Shown here in pieces: positions 1 through 5,928 of a stretch of 8,096 nt of DNA. Source of the DNA: Oscillospiraceae bacterium. Its GTDB lineage: Bacteria > Bacillota > Clostridia > Oscillospirales > Acutalibacteraceae. Numbering within the stretch: the first letter of the stretch is position 1; each line of letters begins with the position of its first letter. The notes under the pieces are model-generated. The model was not told the origin of the DNA and made no database searches. It saw only the letters and a program-made list of their open reading frames with translations. The stretch lies in assembly GCA_902796295.1 (NCBI GenBank), contig CADBOL010000096.1:1-8096 (forward strand), given 5' to 3'. The position numbers and the translations under genes were made by a program.

Positions 1-432
1 TGGGCTCAGAGCAGCAGCGCTACATCGGCGCAGTATCAGCCGGGCGAAACATATAATCTTGCGGCAAACACCGTTCTCTACGCGGTATGGGAAAAGGAAG
101 AGGTCAGACCTGTTCCGGCTACCAGTATAGCAATTAAAGGATCAAGAAATGAATTTGACTATCGCTCAACCATAACCTTTGAAGCTCAGGTAACCGACGG
201 CGCCGGAAAAGATATAGTCTGGTATGTCAACGGAAACAGAGTTGCAAGCGGAGCAAAATATACAGCTGAAAATGTTGAAAAGAGCTTCTCAATCAGATGT
301 GAAACAATTGATGCAAACGGCAACACTGTCAGCAGCGAAACTCTCAGCATCTCAATCAAAACCGATTTCTTCAGCATTCTGATTGCGTTCTTCAGAGGCA
401 TATTCGGTATGCTCCCGAAAGTATCCAGATAG
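1..432 (+). CDS. 3' end of InlB B-repeat / Ig-like surface protein (5' partial)
   Basis: Reading frame 1 is open from the window edge to the TAG at 430-432, giving 143 residues of a larger secreted protein whose start lies outside. Residues 1-35 resemble the second half of a Listeria-Bacteroides (InlB B) repeat: a Trp-Ala start, a YQPGETYNL segment and the typical ending TVLYAVWE. Residues 38-120 look like an Ig-like beta-sandwich, with VWYVNGNRVASG as the central strand pair. The protein ends in a hydrophobic/amphipathic helix (FFSILIAFFRGIFGMLPK). From memory, similar endings recur on clostridial surface proteins. No LPXTG motif is present, so sortase anchoring is not indicated. The role is probably adhesion or surface display (inferred from domain type). 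No terminator is seen after the stop, and a small ORF starts 49 bp later, so the two may be co-transcribed. Confidence 0.85.
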   Translation, partial: WAQSSSATSAQYQPGETYNLAANTVLYAVWEKEEVRPVPATSIAIKGSRNEFDYRSTITFEAQVTDGAGKDIVWYVNGNRVASGAKYTAENVEKSFSIRCETIDANGNTVSSETLSISIKTDFFSILIAFFRGIFGMLPKVSR

Positions 433-466
433 TTTCCCGGCAGAGAGCTTTAATGCAAATATACTC

Positions 467-569
467 TGAGGAGTGATACCTATGAACCTTGATGATTTCA
501 TCCGCCTGAGTCTGAAAAAAGCGGCGGAGGATACAAAAATGACAGATGAGCAGCGGGTATCACTCCTCA
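467..569 (+). promoter_or_regulatory. 14-nt perfect inverted repeat that would sequester the small ORF's RBS
   Basis: TGAGGAGTGATACC (467-480) and GGTATCACTCCTCA (556-569) are exact reverse complements, with 75 nt between them. The left arm contains the whole AGGAG ribosome binding site of the 45-aa ORF and ends one base before its ATG. The right arm lies at codons 25-30 of that ORF. In the transcript the pairing would hide the RBS. A weaker inner hairpin (TCCGCC with GGCGGA) lies between the arms. The repeat is seen directly; the regulatory role is inferred. Confidence 0.5.
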
Positions 570-619
570 TCAGAATACTGACAGTTTATCTCACTCGTCA
601 GATTGGAGAGACGGAATAA
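482..619 (+). CDS. small hypothetical protein, 45 aa
   Basis: An ATG at 482 opens a 45-codon frame ending in TAA at 617-619. A good ribosome binding site (AGGAG at 469-473) lies 8 nt upstream. The product starts MNLDDFIRLSLKKAAED and is charged and probably helical throughout, with no signal peptide or membrane segment. I do not recognise a family. It follows the surface-protein gene by 49 bp on the same strand and may share its transcript. Its Shine-Dalgarno sequence is perfectly complementary to bases 556-569 inside its own coding region, so translation could be self-limited by RNA folding. The good Shine-Dalgarno spacing supports a real gene, but at this length a chance ORF cannot be excluded. 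Confidence 0.5.
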   Translation: MNLDDFIRLSLKKAAEDTKMTDEQRVSLLIRILTVYLTRQIGETE

Positions 620-641
620 CAGACAAAACCCAACAAACAGT

Positions 642-744
642 GCCGTCTTTTCCCGCAGGCAGCGTCATTGCCATAAAATAACGTGAGCCAATCCCGTTTT
701 GCCTTGTGCAGCCGGTGATGGCGCTGTCTGCCGGAGAAGACGGC
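642..744 (+). repeat. structured repeat element A: 31-bp imperfect hairpin upstream of the 770 gene
   Basis: Bases 642-672 and 714-744 form a 31-position hairpin with a 41-nt loop. Counting by eye gives 25 Watson-Crick pairs, 5 G-U wobbles and 1 C-C mismatch (C654 with C732). All wobbles are G-U only if the + strand is the RNA; on the other strand they would be A-C mismatches. The element ends 13 nt before the ribosome binding site of the gene at 770. Its right arm, with the preceding loop bases (709-744), matches element B (1979-2015) at about 30 of 36 aligned positions, and the core GCGTCATT and the loop word CCAATC are also shared. It resembles no riboswitch class I know. It could be a 5' UTR regulatory RNA or a dispersed MITE-like palindrome. 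Confidence 0.7.
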
Positions 745-769
745 AAAAAAATAAAAAAGGAGAAATAAT

Positions 770-1879
770 ATGACAATCACAAAGAAAATATCGGCCCTGC
801 TTCTGGCGGTTATTACGTTGTTTACAAGCGCGGCCATGGCGGCAAACGCATATGACAATTCTGTCAGAGAGACAGTAAACGCCGAAATAGATGAGCCGAC
901 AGCCGGCAAAAAAGCAGATTTCAGCATGACACTTGACAATAACAGTTTTAAACCCGGAATACAAGATGTTTATCTTTTGGATATTTATAAAAACTATGAA
1001 GGCGCTTATAAAAGTAATGTGAAATCGGCAGAGGACTATATTGATTATCTGAGCCGAAACGCAAAGGAACCCGCAATGAAATATATGATTGAAGAAATGT
1101 CTTATGACAAAAAAACGGTAGAAAAGTTTTATGACATAGAAGACAAACGTTCGGATGCAATAAAAGAAATGCAATTAAACGGTGTTATGTGGATTGAATA
1201 TGATAAGTCGCTGTTTGACGGTATGGTAGTTCCCGACGGAGCCAATCCCGAAAAATACAAATATGAGTATCTGATGTTTTTCTATTCATATAAGGAAGCC
1301 GTAGAGGCGGGAATTAAGGAATATATTGACCTTTTTGGAGAGCTTTTACCAAAGGATACAGTAAAAAAAATACCGTTCCCGAGATTTTTAAAAAGCGGTG
1401 ACAGGATAAAGAAGGGCAAATGCTACTTTTGCTGCCTTAATGCAGTCAGGGATCAATCGGAATTCATAAACAAAATCAATCCGTTATGTAAAGATCTTGA
1501 GCCTTATTATGATAAGCTTTTTGAGCTTGAGGAAAAGGAAGAAAAAGCGACAGAAGCCGAGAAAGAAAAAATCGAAGCCGAAATTGATAATCTTCGGAAG
1601 AAATATGAAAAGGAGATTAATCTTTACACACAATCGATAGAGGACTATAAACAGAACACAAAGAATCTGAAACCGATATTAACCGTAAACGGTAAAGAAA
1701 TGGCAGAAAGCTATGATTCCGATATATGGGTAAGTCTTCATGATTACGGTGAGGCAAAACAGTCCGAGGAGTTTGACCTTATTGGCGCGCTCGAGGAATT
1801 CTTTGAAAGTATAGTTGACTTTTTTAAAAAGCTCTTCAGCTTTGATTTTGAAAATCTCAACATGAACCTGACATTTTAA
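770..1879 (+). CDS. secreted protein of unknown family with coiled coil and C-terminal amphipathic helix
   Basis: The 369-residue product starts at ATG 770 behind AAGGAGA (757-763). Residues 1-27 form a signal peptide: KK, then a hydrophobic stretch LLLAVITLFTSAA, with cleavage likely after AMA (24) or ANA (27). The mature part is rich in Lys, Glu, Tyr and Asp. Residues about 240-300 are strongly charged and predicted coiled coil (runs such as EKEEKATEAEKEKIEAEI). A Cys cluster, CYFCC at 218-222, is a possible disulfide or metal site. The last 35 residues hold the helix FFESIVDFFKKLF, which matches the tail of the first gene in register, followed by a short polar end. I recognise no enzymatic motif. 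The gene appears more A-rich than its neighbours and is bracketed by homologous hairpins A and B, which could mean arrival as a cassette. It is likely extracellular or loosely membrane-bound; function unknown. Confidence 0.88.
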   Translation: MTITKKISALLLAVITLFTSAAMAANAYDNSVRETVNAEIDEPTAGKKADFSMTLDNNSFKPGIQDVYLLDIYKNYEGAYKSNVKSAEDYIDYLSRNAKEPAMKYMIEEMSYDKKTVEKFYDIEDKRSDAIKEMQLNGVMWIEYDKSLFDGMVVPDGANPEKYKYEYLMFFYSYKEAVEAGIKEYIDLFGELLPKDTVKKIPFPRFLKSGDRIKKGKCYFCCLNAVRDQSEFINKINPLCKDLEPYYDKLFELEEKEEKATEAEKEKIEAEIDNLRKKYEKEINLYTQSIEDYKQNTKNLKPILTVNGKEMAESYDSDIWVSLHDYGEAKQSEEFDLIGALEEFFESIVDFFKKLFSFDFENLNMNLTF

Positions 1880-1911
1880 ACACGGAATAATCAACGGCGC
1901 GTCACATCACA

Positions 1912-2015
1912 TCCTCCTGATACCGACGGCGTCATTACCCGAAAACAAGTTAATCATCCAATCTTATTCTTATTTCCTCAGCCGGGTAATGGCGCAGTCA
2001 GGCGGAGAAGTCGGT
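1912..2015 (+). repeat. structured repeat element B, homologous to element A
   Basis: The core helix pairs GCGTCATTACCCG (1929-1941) with CGGGTAATGGCGC (1983-1995): 13 pairs, one of them G-U, closing a 41-nt loop. Beyond a G-A mismatch, GAC (1925-1927) pairs with GTC (1997-1999), and weaker pairing continues between the CCTCC region (1913-1917) and GGCGGAG (2001-2007). The right arm CAGCCGGGTAATGGCGC and the GGCGGAGAAG.CGG that follows match element A closely, and CCAATC recurs in the loop. It begins about 33 bp after the stop of the 770 gene and has no U-tract, so it is not a standard intrinsic terminator, though it could stabilise the 3' end of the mRNA. Confidence 0.65.
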
Positions 2016-2035
2016 TATAATTCAGTTTTAAACTA

Positions 2036-2064
2036 TTGACTTGTCATAGTATTAATAATATAAT
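2036..2064 (+). promoter_or_regulatory. sigma-A-type promoter for the sigma-CAP/protease operon
   Basis: TTGACT (2036-2041) and TATAAT (2059-2064) are separated by exactly 17 bp, a near-perfect housekeeping promoter. Transcription would start near 2070-2073, giving a leader of about 350 nt before the sigma-factor gene at 2425. I see no other promoter as good in the window. Recognition by the housekeeping factor is inferred from the consensus match. Confidence 0.75.
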
Positions 2065-2412
2065 AAATATCAGCCGGGTTGGCTCACGGCGAAAGGAAAA
2101 TGAATATTGATTATAATAAAACCTGACTTGTCGGCTTTTTCAAAGGGAATCCGCTTTGAATAAATGTGTTTTTGACGGGTTGGGTTTTTGCGTTTTAAAT
2201 GCTCTTCCCCGGCCTTCCTGTCATTCCGGGGAGCGCGTACTGTCATTCCGAGGAGCAAAGCGACGAGGAATCTCAAACCACTGTCATTCTGAGGAGTGAA
2301 ACGACGAAAAATCTCAGAGTAAAGCGCATACCGGATGAGATCCTTCGCTGGGCTCAGGATGACAAAAGGTTCAGGATGACAGCAGAATAAAAAACAGGTA
2401 TTAATAATATAA
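2049..2412 (+). repeat. 15-bp direct repeat bounding the operon leader
   Basis: GTATTAATAATATAA occurs at 2049-2063, overlapping the promoter -10 box, and again at 2398-2412, reaching the sigma-gene ribosome binding site. The 334 bp between the copies hold the whole leader and the nested palindromic element. This could be a target-site duplication, a recombination scar or an AT-rich coincidence. No clear inverted termini are seen directly inside the two copies. Confidence 0.4.
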
Positions 2413-2424
2413 AGGTGAAACAAG
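2065..2424 (+). other. long untranslated leader of the sigma-factor operon
   Basis: No convincing gene lies in these 360 bases. From 5' to 3' they hold a GC-rich patch starting CAGCCGGGTTGGC (2071-2083), which echoes the start of the element A/B right arm; a 7-bp hairpin, TTCAAAG (2139-2145) with CTTTGAA (2154-2160), enclosing an 8-nt loop; T-rich sequence to about 2200; a 6-bp CCCCGG/CCGGGG hairpin (2207-2212 and 2226-2231); the nested palindromic element (2219-2381); and an A-rich run to the RBS AAGGTG at 2412-2417. If transcribed from the promoter at 2036, this leader would be highly structured. Confidence 0.5.
2219..2381 (+). repeat. nested palindromic MITE-like repeat (TGTCATTC...GATGACA family)
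   Basis: Three left arms occur in a row: a short one at 2219-2240, then 2241-2274 and 2282-2315, each beginning TGTCATTC and running through GAGGAGNRAARCGACGA. Two right arms follow: 2337-2364, starting GAGATCCTTCGC and ending CAGGATGACA, and a short one at 2370-2381. Left and right arms are reverse complements, so the block folds into a long hairpin. Translated, it gives the familiar CHSEEQSDEES junk peptide seen in many bacterial genomes. The nesting suggests one copy inserted into, or recombined with, another. It lies between the promoter and the sigma gene, so it should be part of the leader RNA. Confidence 0.85.
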
Positions 2425-4227
2425 ATGGCAGCAGATAAAAATCAGCTTTCCGCCCTCGTTGTCAGGCTTCAGCATGGCGACGGCAAAGCGTTTGAGGAGA
2501 TTTACAATCTCACAAGAGAGCCGGCATATTTCACTGCTCTGAAAATCTTAAAAAACAACATTGACGACGCCGAGGATGTTCTTCAGGAGTCGTATGTTCA
2601 AATGCTCGAAAAAATCGGCACTCTTGAGAATCCGGAAACCTTCTCTTCATGGTTCAACAGGATTGTTGCCAACAGATCAAAAAACTTTCTGCGTGACAGT
2701 CATCCGGAAAAATATACCGACGCGTATTTTACCGATGAAGAGGGAGAAGAAAACTCGGCTTTTGATTTTATCGAAGATGATAACGAGGATTTCATTCCCG
2801 AGTCGGCGGTGGAAAACACCGAGCTGCAGACCGCGGTAATGGATATGATTGACTCGCTCAGCGATGACAAGCGCACGGCTGTTATCCTCTATTATTACGA
2901 TAATATGACCACGCGCGAGATTGCCGAATCATTGGGTGTTAATGAAAACACCGTCAAGAGCCGCCTTGTTCAGGCAAAGAAAGATCTCGCGAAATCTGTC
3001 ACGGAATACGAGAAGAAGCACGGCAAGCTGCTCGGTGTTGCGCCGATGCCGCTGGTTGTCTGGGCTCTCAAATCCGCCGCCGCAGGCGCTGCCGCATCTT
3101 CCGCTACTTCGGGCGCGGCTGCCGCCACTCTCGCCGCCGTCACGGCGGGCTCGGCGGCTGCGGGTACAGCCGCAGCCGGTGCAGCAGGCGCAGCAGGCGC
3201 CGCCGCGGGCACGGGCATCGTAACAAAAATCATCGCCGGCATAGTAGCCGCGGCAATAGTCGGCGGCGGAGCCGCTGCAGGCACAAAGGCGGTGAGTGAG
3301 CGCAGAAAGAGAAATCAGGCCGAAAAAGAGAGCACTTCTGTAACTGTTACCCTGCCTGATTCTCCCGGCGACAAAGCGTATAAGACAATTAAGAAATCCA
3401 AAGATGATAAAATTTATATAATCCCAAAAGAGAATAAAAAGGTTGATACAGAGGTTGAGACCGTTGATTTCGGATACGGCGTTAAGGGATATCTGACAAG
3501 GTACACTGTCAAGACGGACGGCGGAACAGAAACGCGGGAATATATCAATTTGAACCGCAGCGGATTCAATGCCTCATATTCCGATTTGATACCGCTTGCC
3601 GAAGAAAATGCCGGTAAGTATTCACAGCAGACAGATACAATTCTCTCAGGTATAAATAATGAGAGAAGCGGTTACTCACAGCTTTCACGCAGCGAAAAAC
3701 TCTCGGAGCAGGCGGGCGTACGCGCGGCGGAGATTGCGCTTTCAGGTGTCACCCTGAATGTAAGGCCCGACGGATCAAGCTATAAAACAGTTTTTGAGAG
3801 AAACGGCTATACCTCCGGCACACGCAGAGAAATAATTGTATCGGATTGCGATTCACCCGGGCAGGCGCTCTCACGCCTTAAAAATGATGATAATCTTAAA
3901 CTTATTTCAAATCCTCTTGTCACAGAGATTGGAATAGGCGCGGCAAATGACCCGGAATCCGGCAGAGATGTTTATGTAATTCATCTTTATTCTCCGCTCG
4001 GCGGTGATGACGGTGAAGACCTGTCAAAGCAGGAAAACGGTCTGAAGATATATAATATATTAGAGAGTTTGTGGGGAAATGCTTTTGACAATTCCGGTGA
4101 TGTGATTGAGTTTATAGAAAACACCCCGATATTAAAAGATATAAACAGAATTGATATACCCGTTGACGGATTGTTTATGTTTATTACAGAGAAGCTGCAG
4201 GAGCTTTCGGATTCTGTTTCCGGTTGA
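2425..4227 (+). CDS. ECF-like sigma-70 factor fused to a hydrophobic helix and a CAP (SCP/PR-1-like) domain
   Basis: The product has 600 residues; its start ATG lies 7 nt after AAGGTG. Residues 10-92 are sigma region 2, with DAEDVLQE at 48-55 and SWFNRIVANR at 75-84. Residues 137-192 are sigma region 4, with the helix-turn-helix MTTREIAESLGVNENTVKSR. An acidic linker (about 98-130) joins them. Residues 214-264 are an Ala/Gly-rich low-complexity stretch, followed by a hydrophobic segment at about 265-287 and then basic ERRKRN. Residues about 403-523 match the CAP/SCP fold: INNERSGYSQL, RAAEIA, RPDGSSYKTVFERNGY, EIGIG and YVIHLYS. The two usual CAP histidines appear replaced by Asn (445 and 490), while the Glu of the GEN motif may survive as Glu469. 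The likely role is a membrane-tethered regulator whose CAP domain senses or binds something outside. The basic residues after the helix fit that topology poorly, so the orientation is unsettled. A protease gene follows 18 bp later. Confidence 0.88.
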   Translation: MAADKNQLSALVVRLQHGDGKAFEEIYNLTREPAYFTALKILKNNIDDAEDVLQESYVQMLEKIGTLENPETFSSWFNRIVANRSKNFLRDSHPEKYTDAYFTDEEGEENSAFDFIEDDNEDFIPESAVENTELQTAVMDMIDSLSDDKRTAVILYYYDNMTTREIAESLGVNENTVKSRLVQAKKDLAKSVTEYEKKHGKLLGVAPMPLVVWALKSAAAGAAASSATSGAAAATLAAVTAGSAAAGTAAAGAAGAAGAAAGTGIVTKIIAGIVAAAIVGGGAAAGTKAVSERRKRNQAEKESTSVTVTLPDSPGDKAYKTIKKSKDDKIYIIPKENKKVDTEVETVDFGYGVKGYLTRYTVKTDGGTETREYINLNRSGFNASYSDLIPLAEENAGKYSQQTDTILSGINNERSGYSQLSRSEKLSEQAGVRAAEIALSGVTLNVRPDGSSYKTVFERNGYTSGTRREIIVSDCDSPGQALSRLKNDDNLKLISNPLVTEIGIGAANDPESGRDVYVIHLYSPLGGDDGEDLSKQENGLKIYNILESLWGNAFDNSGDVIEFIENTPILKDINRIDIPVDGLFMFITEKLQELSDSVSG

Positions 4228-4245
4228 TTAAGGAAAGGTGACCGT

Positions 4246-5706
4246 ATGAAAAGAATGAAAAAGATTATATCAGCTGTGACAGCTTTTGCCCTGGTGTTAG
4301 GAGTCTGTCAGAATGCGTCAGCTTATGAAAAATCTTATAATAACGATATTGTCGAGCCGCATTTTGTGACGGATGTTGAGAATCAGGGAGAAACGGGCGA
4401 CTGCCTCTGCTATGCTCTGACTGCCTCTGCCGAAAGCTTTGTTTTAAAGTATTTCGGGATAAGAACAAATTTCAATGAAAACAGCCTGAAAACAGCCCTT
4501 GATACCGGGGAATTCGGAGAGGCGGTTGACCGCCTTTCGGGTATAGAACTTGACAACACATTCGCCCCGGACGGTTCATCGTATACTTTTGACTCGGCGG
4601 AAGAATTACTGCCGTCTGATAATGATTTTGACAAAAAAATCAAAAAAGCGGTAAAAGAATACGGAGCCGTTACCGCTGTTTTTAATGTCTGCGAAGAGGG
4701 AATGAAATGTCCGGAGCATTACAGCAGCAAAGATTATTCATATTATTGCCCTGCCGGTGAATGCTGTGAAAACACACACGCCGTCTCAATAGTCGGCTGG
4801 GATGATGACAGGCAGGCCTGGCTGTGTAAAAACAGCTACGGCTATGATTACGGCTACGCGGGTTTCTTTTGGCTCTCTTATTCTCAGGCGATAAACGGAG
4901 CGGTTTATGCGGCTGTTTCACACGGTGAAGAGAAACCCGATATTAAGGAAGATCTCAACTGGGATGACAGCTATATTACCTCAGTTTATATCCAGACGGT
5001 GAGTAAGGAAACGATGAGGGCATACGGCGTCAGTGACGGCGGCGAGATTTTTGAATGCGGTATATCTCTCCCTTACGAAAACAATTATTATGAAGTTTCT
5101 CCGCCGGATATTGCTTTCTTTGACGGCAAAACCCTGTGTTATTTCAACGGCGATAAACTGGAGCGCGGATTTGACAGCGGCAATGATTTGAAATTTGAAT
5201 TTGATGAAAAAACCGGTAATATAGGAGTGCAGTGCAAAGAGCCGGGCGCTTATTCCGTAAAAATAATAGAAACGCCGAAGTACGGAAGCGGTACCGGCAG
5301 AGAGTTATGCCCGGGCTATGTAAAGCTGACTTATGATAACGGCGCCGTGAGATGGATTTTTAAAAATGACTTTAATAAAAACGGCATTGAGTTTAAAGGC
5401 AGTTTTGAATCCGCCGATGAGCTGAGAGAAGAACTGCCCGTTTTTGAGGGAATAAAACTTGATGAGCTTAAAGTAGAAGGCCAGAGATACGCGGTCCTGA
5501 GTTTCGGCAGAGATTTTGTTTTATCTCATGAAGCTTCGGACGGCAGAGCATCCGTAAAAGACGGGGAAAACACACTCGTCGTGATTATTATGCAGAATCT
5601 TATTCCTAAGATTAATCTTTCCGGAATGATTGAGGTTGCAACATCCTGGTTTGGAATGATAATAGGGATTCTGCAACAACTTGTTTTAGATGTTTCTAAA
5701 AAATAA
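4246..5706 (+). CDS. secreted papain-like (C1A family) cysteine protease
   Basis: The product has 486 residues; its ATG follows AAAGGTGA and lies 18 bp after the sigma-CAP stop, so it is almost certainly co-transcribed. Residues 1-26 are a signal peptide (KRMKK, then AVTAFALVLGV, cleaving after ASA). The catalytic domain spans about 35-225. The motif VENQGETGDCLCYAL carries the oxyanion Gln47 and nucleophile Cys53, HAVSIVGWDDD carries His178, and CKNSYGYDYGYAGFFWLSY carries Asn196, so the triad is intact. The usual CW after the nucleophile is CL here. Residues 230-460 form a beta-rich accessory region I cannot assign. The end (WFGMIIGILQQLVLDV) is hydrophobic and could anchor it to the membrane surface. 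No obvious inhibitory pro-domain precedes the catalytic domain. It probably cleaves peptides or surface proteins outside the cell; a link to the sigma-CAP partner is inferred from the operon. Confidence 0.9.
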   Translation: MKRMKKIISAVTAFALVLGVCQNASAYEKSYNNDIVEPHFVTDVENQGETGDCLCYALTASAESFVLKYFGIRTNFNENSLKTALDTGEFGEAVDRLSGIELDNTFAPDGSSYTFDSAEELLPSDNDFDKKIKKAVKEYGAVTAVFNVCEEGMKCPEHYSSKDYSYYCPAGECCENTHAVSIVGWDDDRQAWLCKNSYGYDYGYAGFFWLSYSQAINGAVYAAVSHGEEKPDIKEDLNWDDSYITSVYIQTVSKETMRAYGVSDGGEIFECGISLPYENNYYEVSPPDIAFFDGKTLCYFNGDKLERGFDSGNDLKFEFDEKTGNIGVQCKEPGAYSVKIIETPKYGSGTGRELCPGYVKLTYDNGAVRWIFKNDFNKNGIEFKGSFESADELREELPVFEGIKLDELKVEGQRYAVLSFGRDFVLSHEASDGRASVKDGENTLVVIIMQNLIPKINLSGMIEVATSWFGMIIGILQQLVLDVSKK

Positions 5707-5800
5707 TGCTGAATCATAAATAATGTTATTAATGATTATTCTCAATACCTTTGTAAGCAGTTTAACAGGCCGAAGATACTTTTTCACTCCGGTTACTTGT

Positions 5801-5870
5801 TGTCATTCCGAGGAGCGTAGCGACGAGAAATCTCAAAAGGAAGAGATCCTTCGCTTCGCTCAGGATGACA
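5801..5870 (+). repeat. single palindromic MITE-like repeat, same family as 2219-2381
   Basis: The left arm 5801-5834 begins TGTCATTCCGAGGAGCGTAG, and the right arm 5843-5870 begins GAGATCCTTCGCTTCGCTC and ends in ATGACA. The two arms are largely reverse complements around an 8-base centre, making a compact hairpin. It lies in the 222-bp gap between the protease and the LRR gene. The rest of that gap is AT-rich with no clear promoter or U-tract terminator. The hairpin could weaken read-through or act as an mRNA stability element if the genes are co-transcribed. Confidence 0.88.
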
Positions 5871-5928
5871 AAAACCTCAACCCTTACAATAATCCCTCCC
5901 GCGGGGAATAACATCAAAGGTGAATGCA

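Noticed and set aside
431..460. A third copy of element A (TTTCCCGGCAGAGAGC resembles its left arm)
   Set aside because: No matching right arm follows, so the likeness may be chance.
642..744. Riboswitch identity for element A
   Set aside because: I looked for features of cobalamin, c-di-GMP, fluoride, TPP, glycine, ZTP and THF classes and found none convincing.
665..1174. Antisense ORF of 169 codons over the 770 gene
   Set aside because: Phe/Cys/Ile-rich shadow of an A-rich gene; the + strand has the signal peptide and RBS.
1880..2015. Element B as an intrinsic terminator
   Set aside because: No U-tract follows the stem and the loop is long.
2100..2126. Eight-codon leader peptide (MNIDYNKT) in the operon leader
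   Set aside because: Ribosome binding site is too close to the ATG and no attenuation-type codons or terminator are seen.
2199..2390. 63-codon ORF on the + strand and its antisense partner 2070-2423
   Set aside because: Both are translations of the palindromic repeat (CHSEEQSDEES and VILSPAKDL type peptides), not genes.
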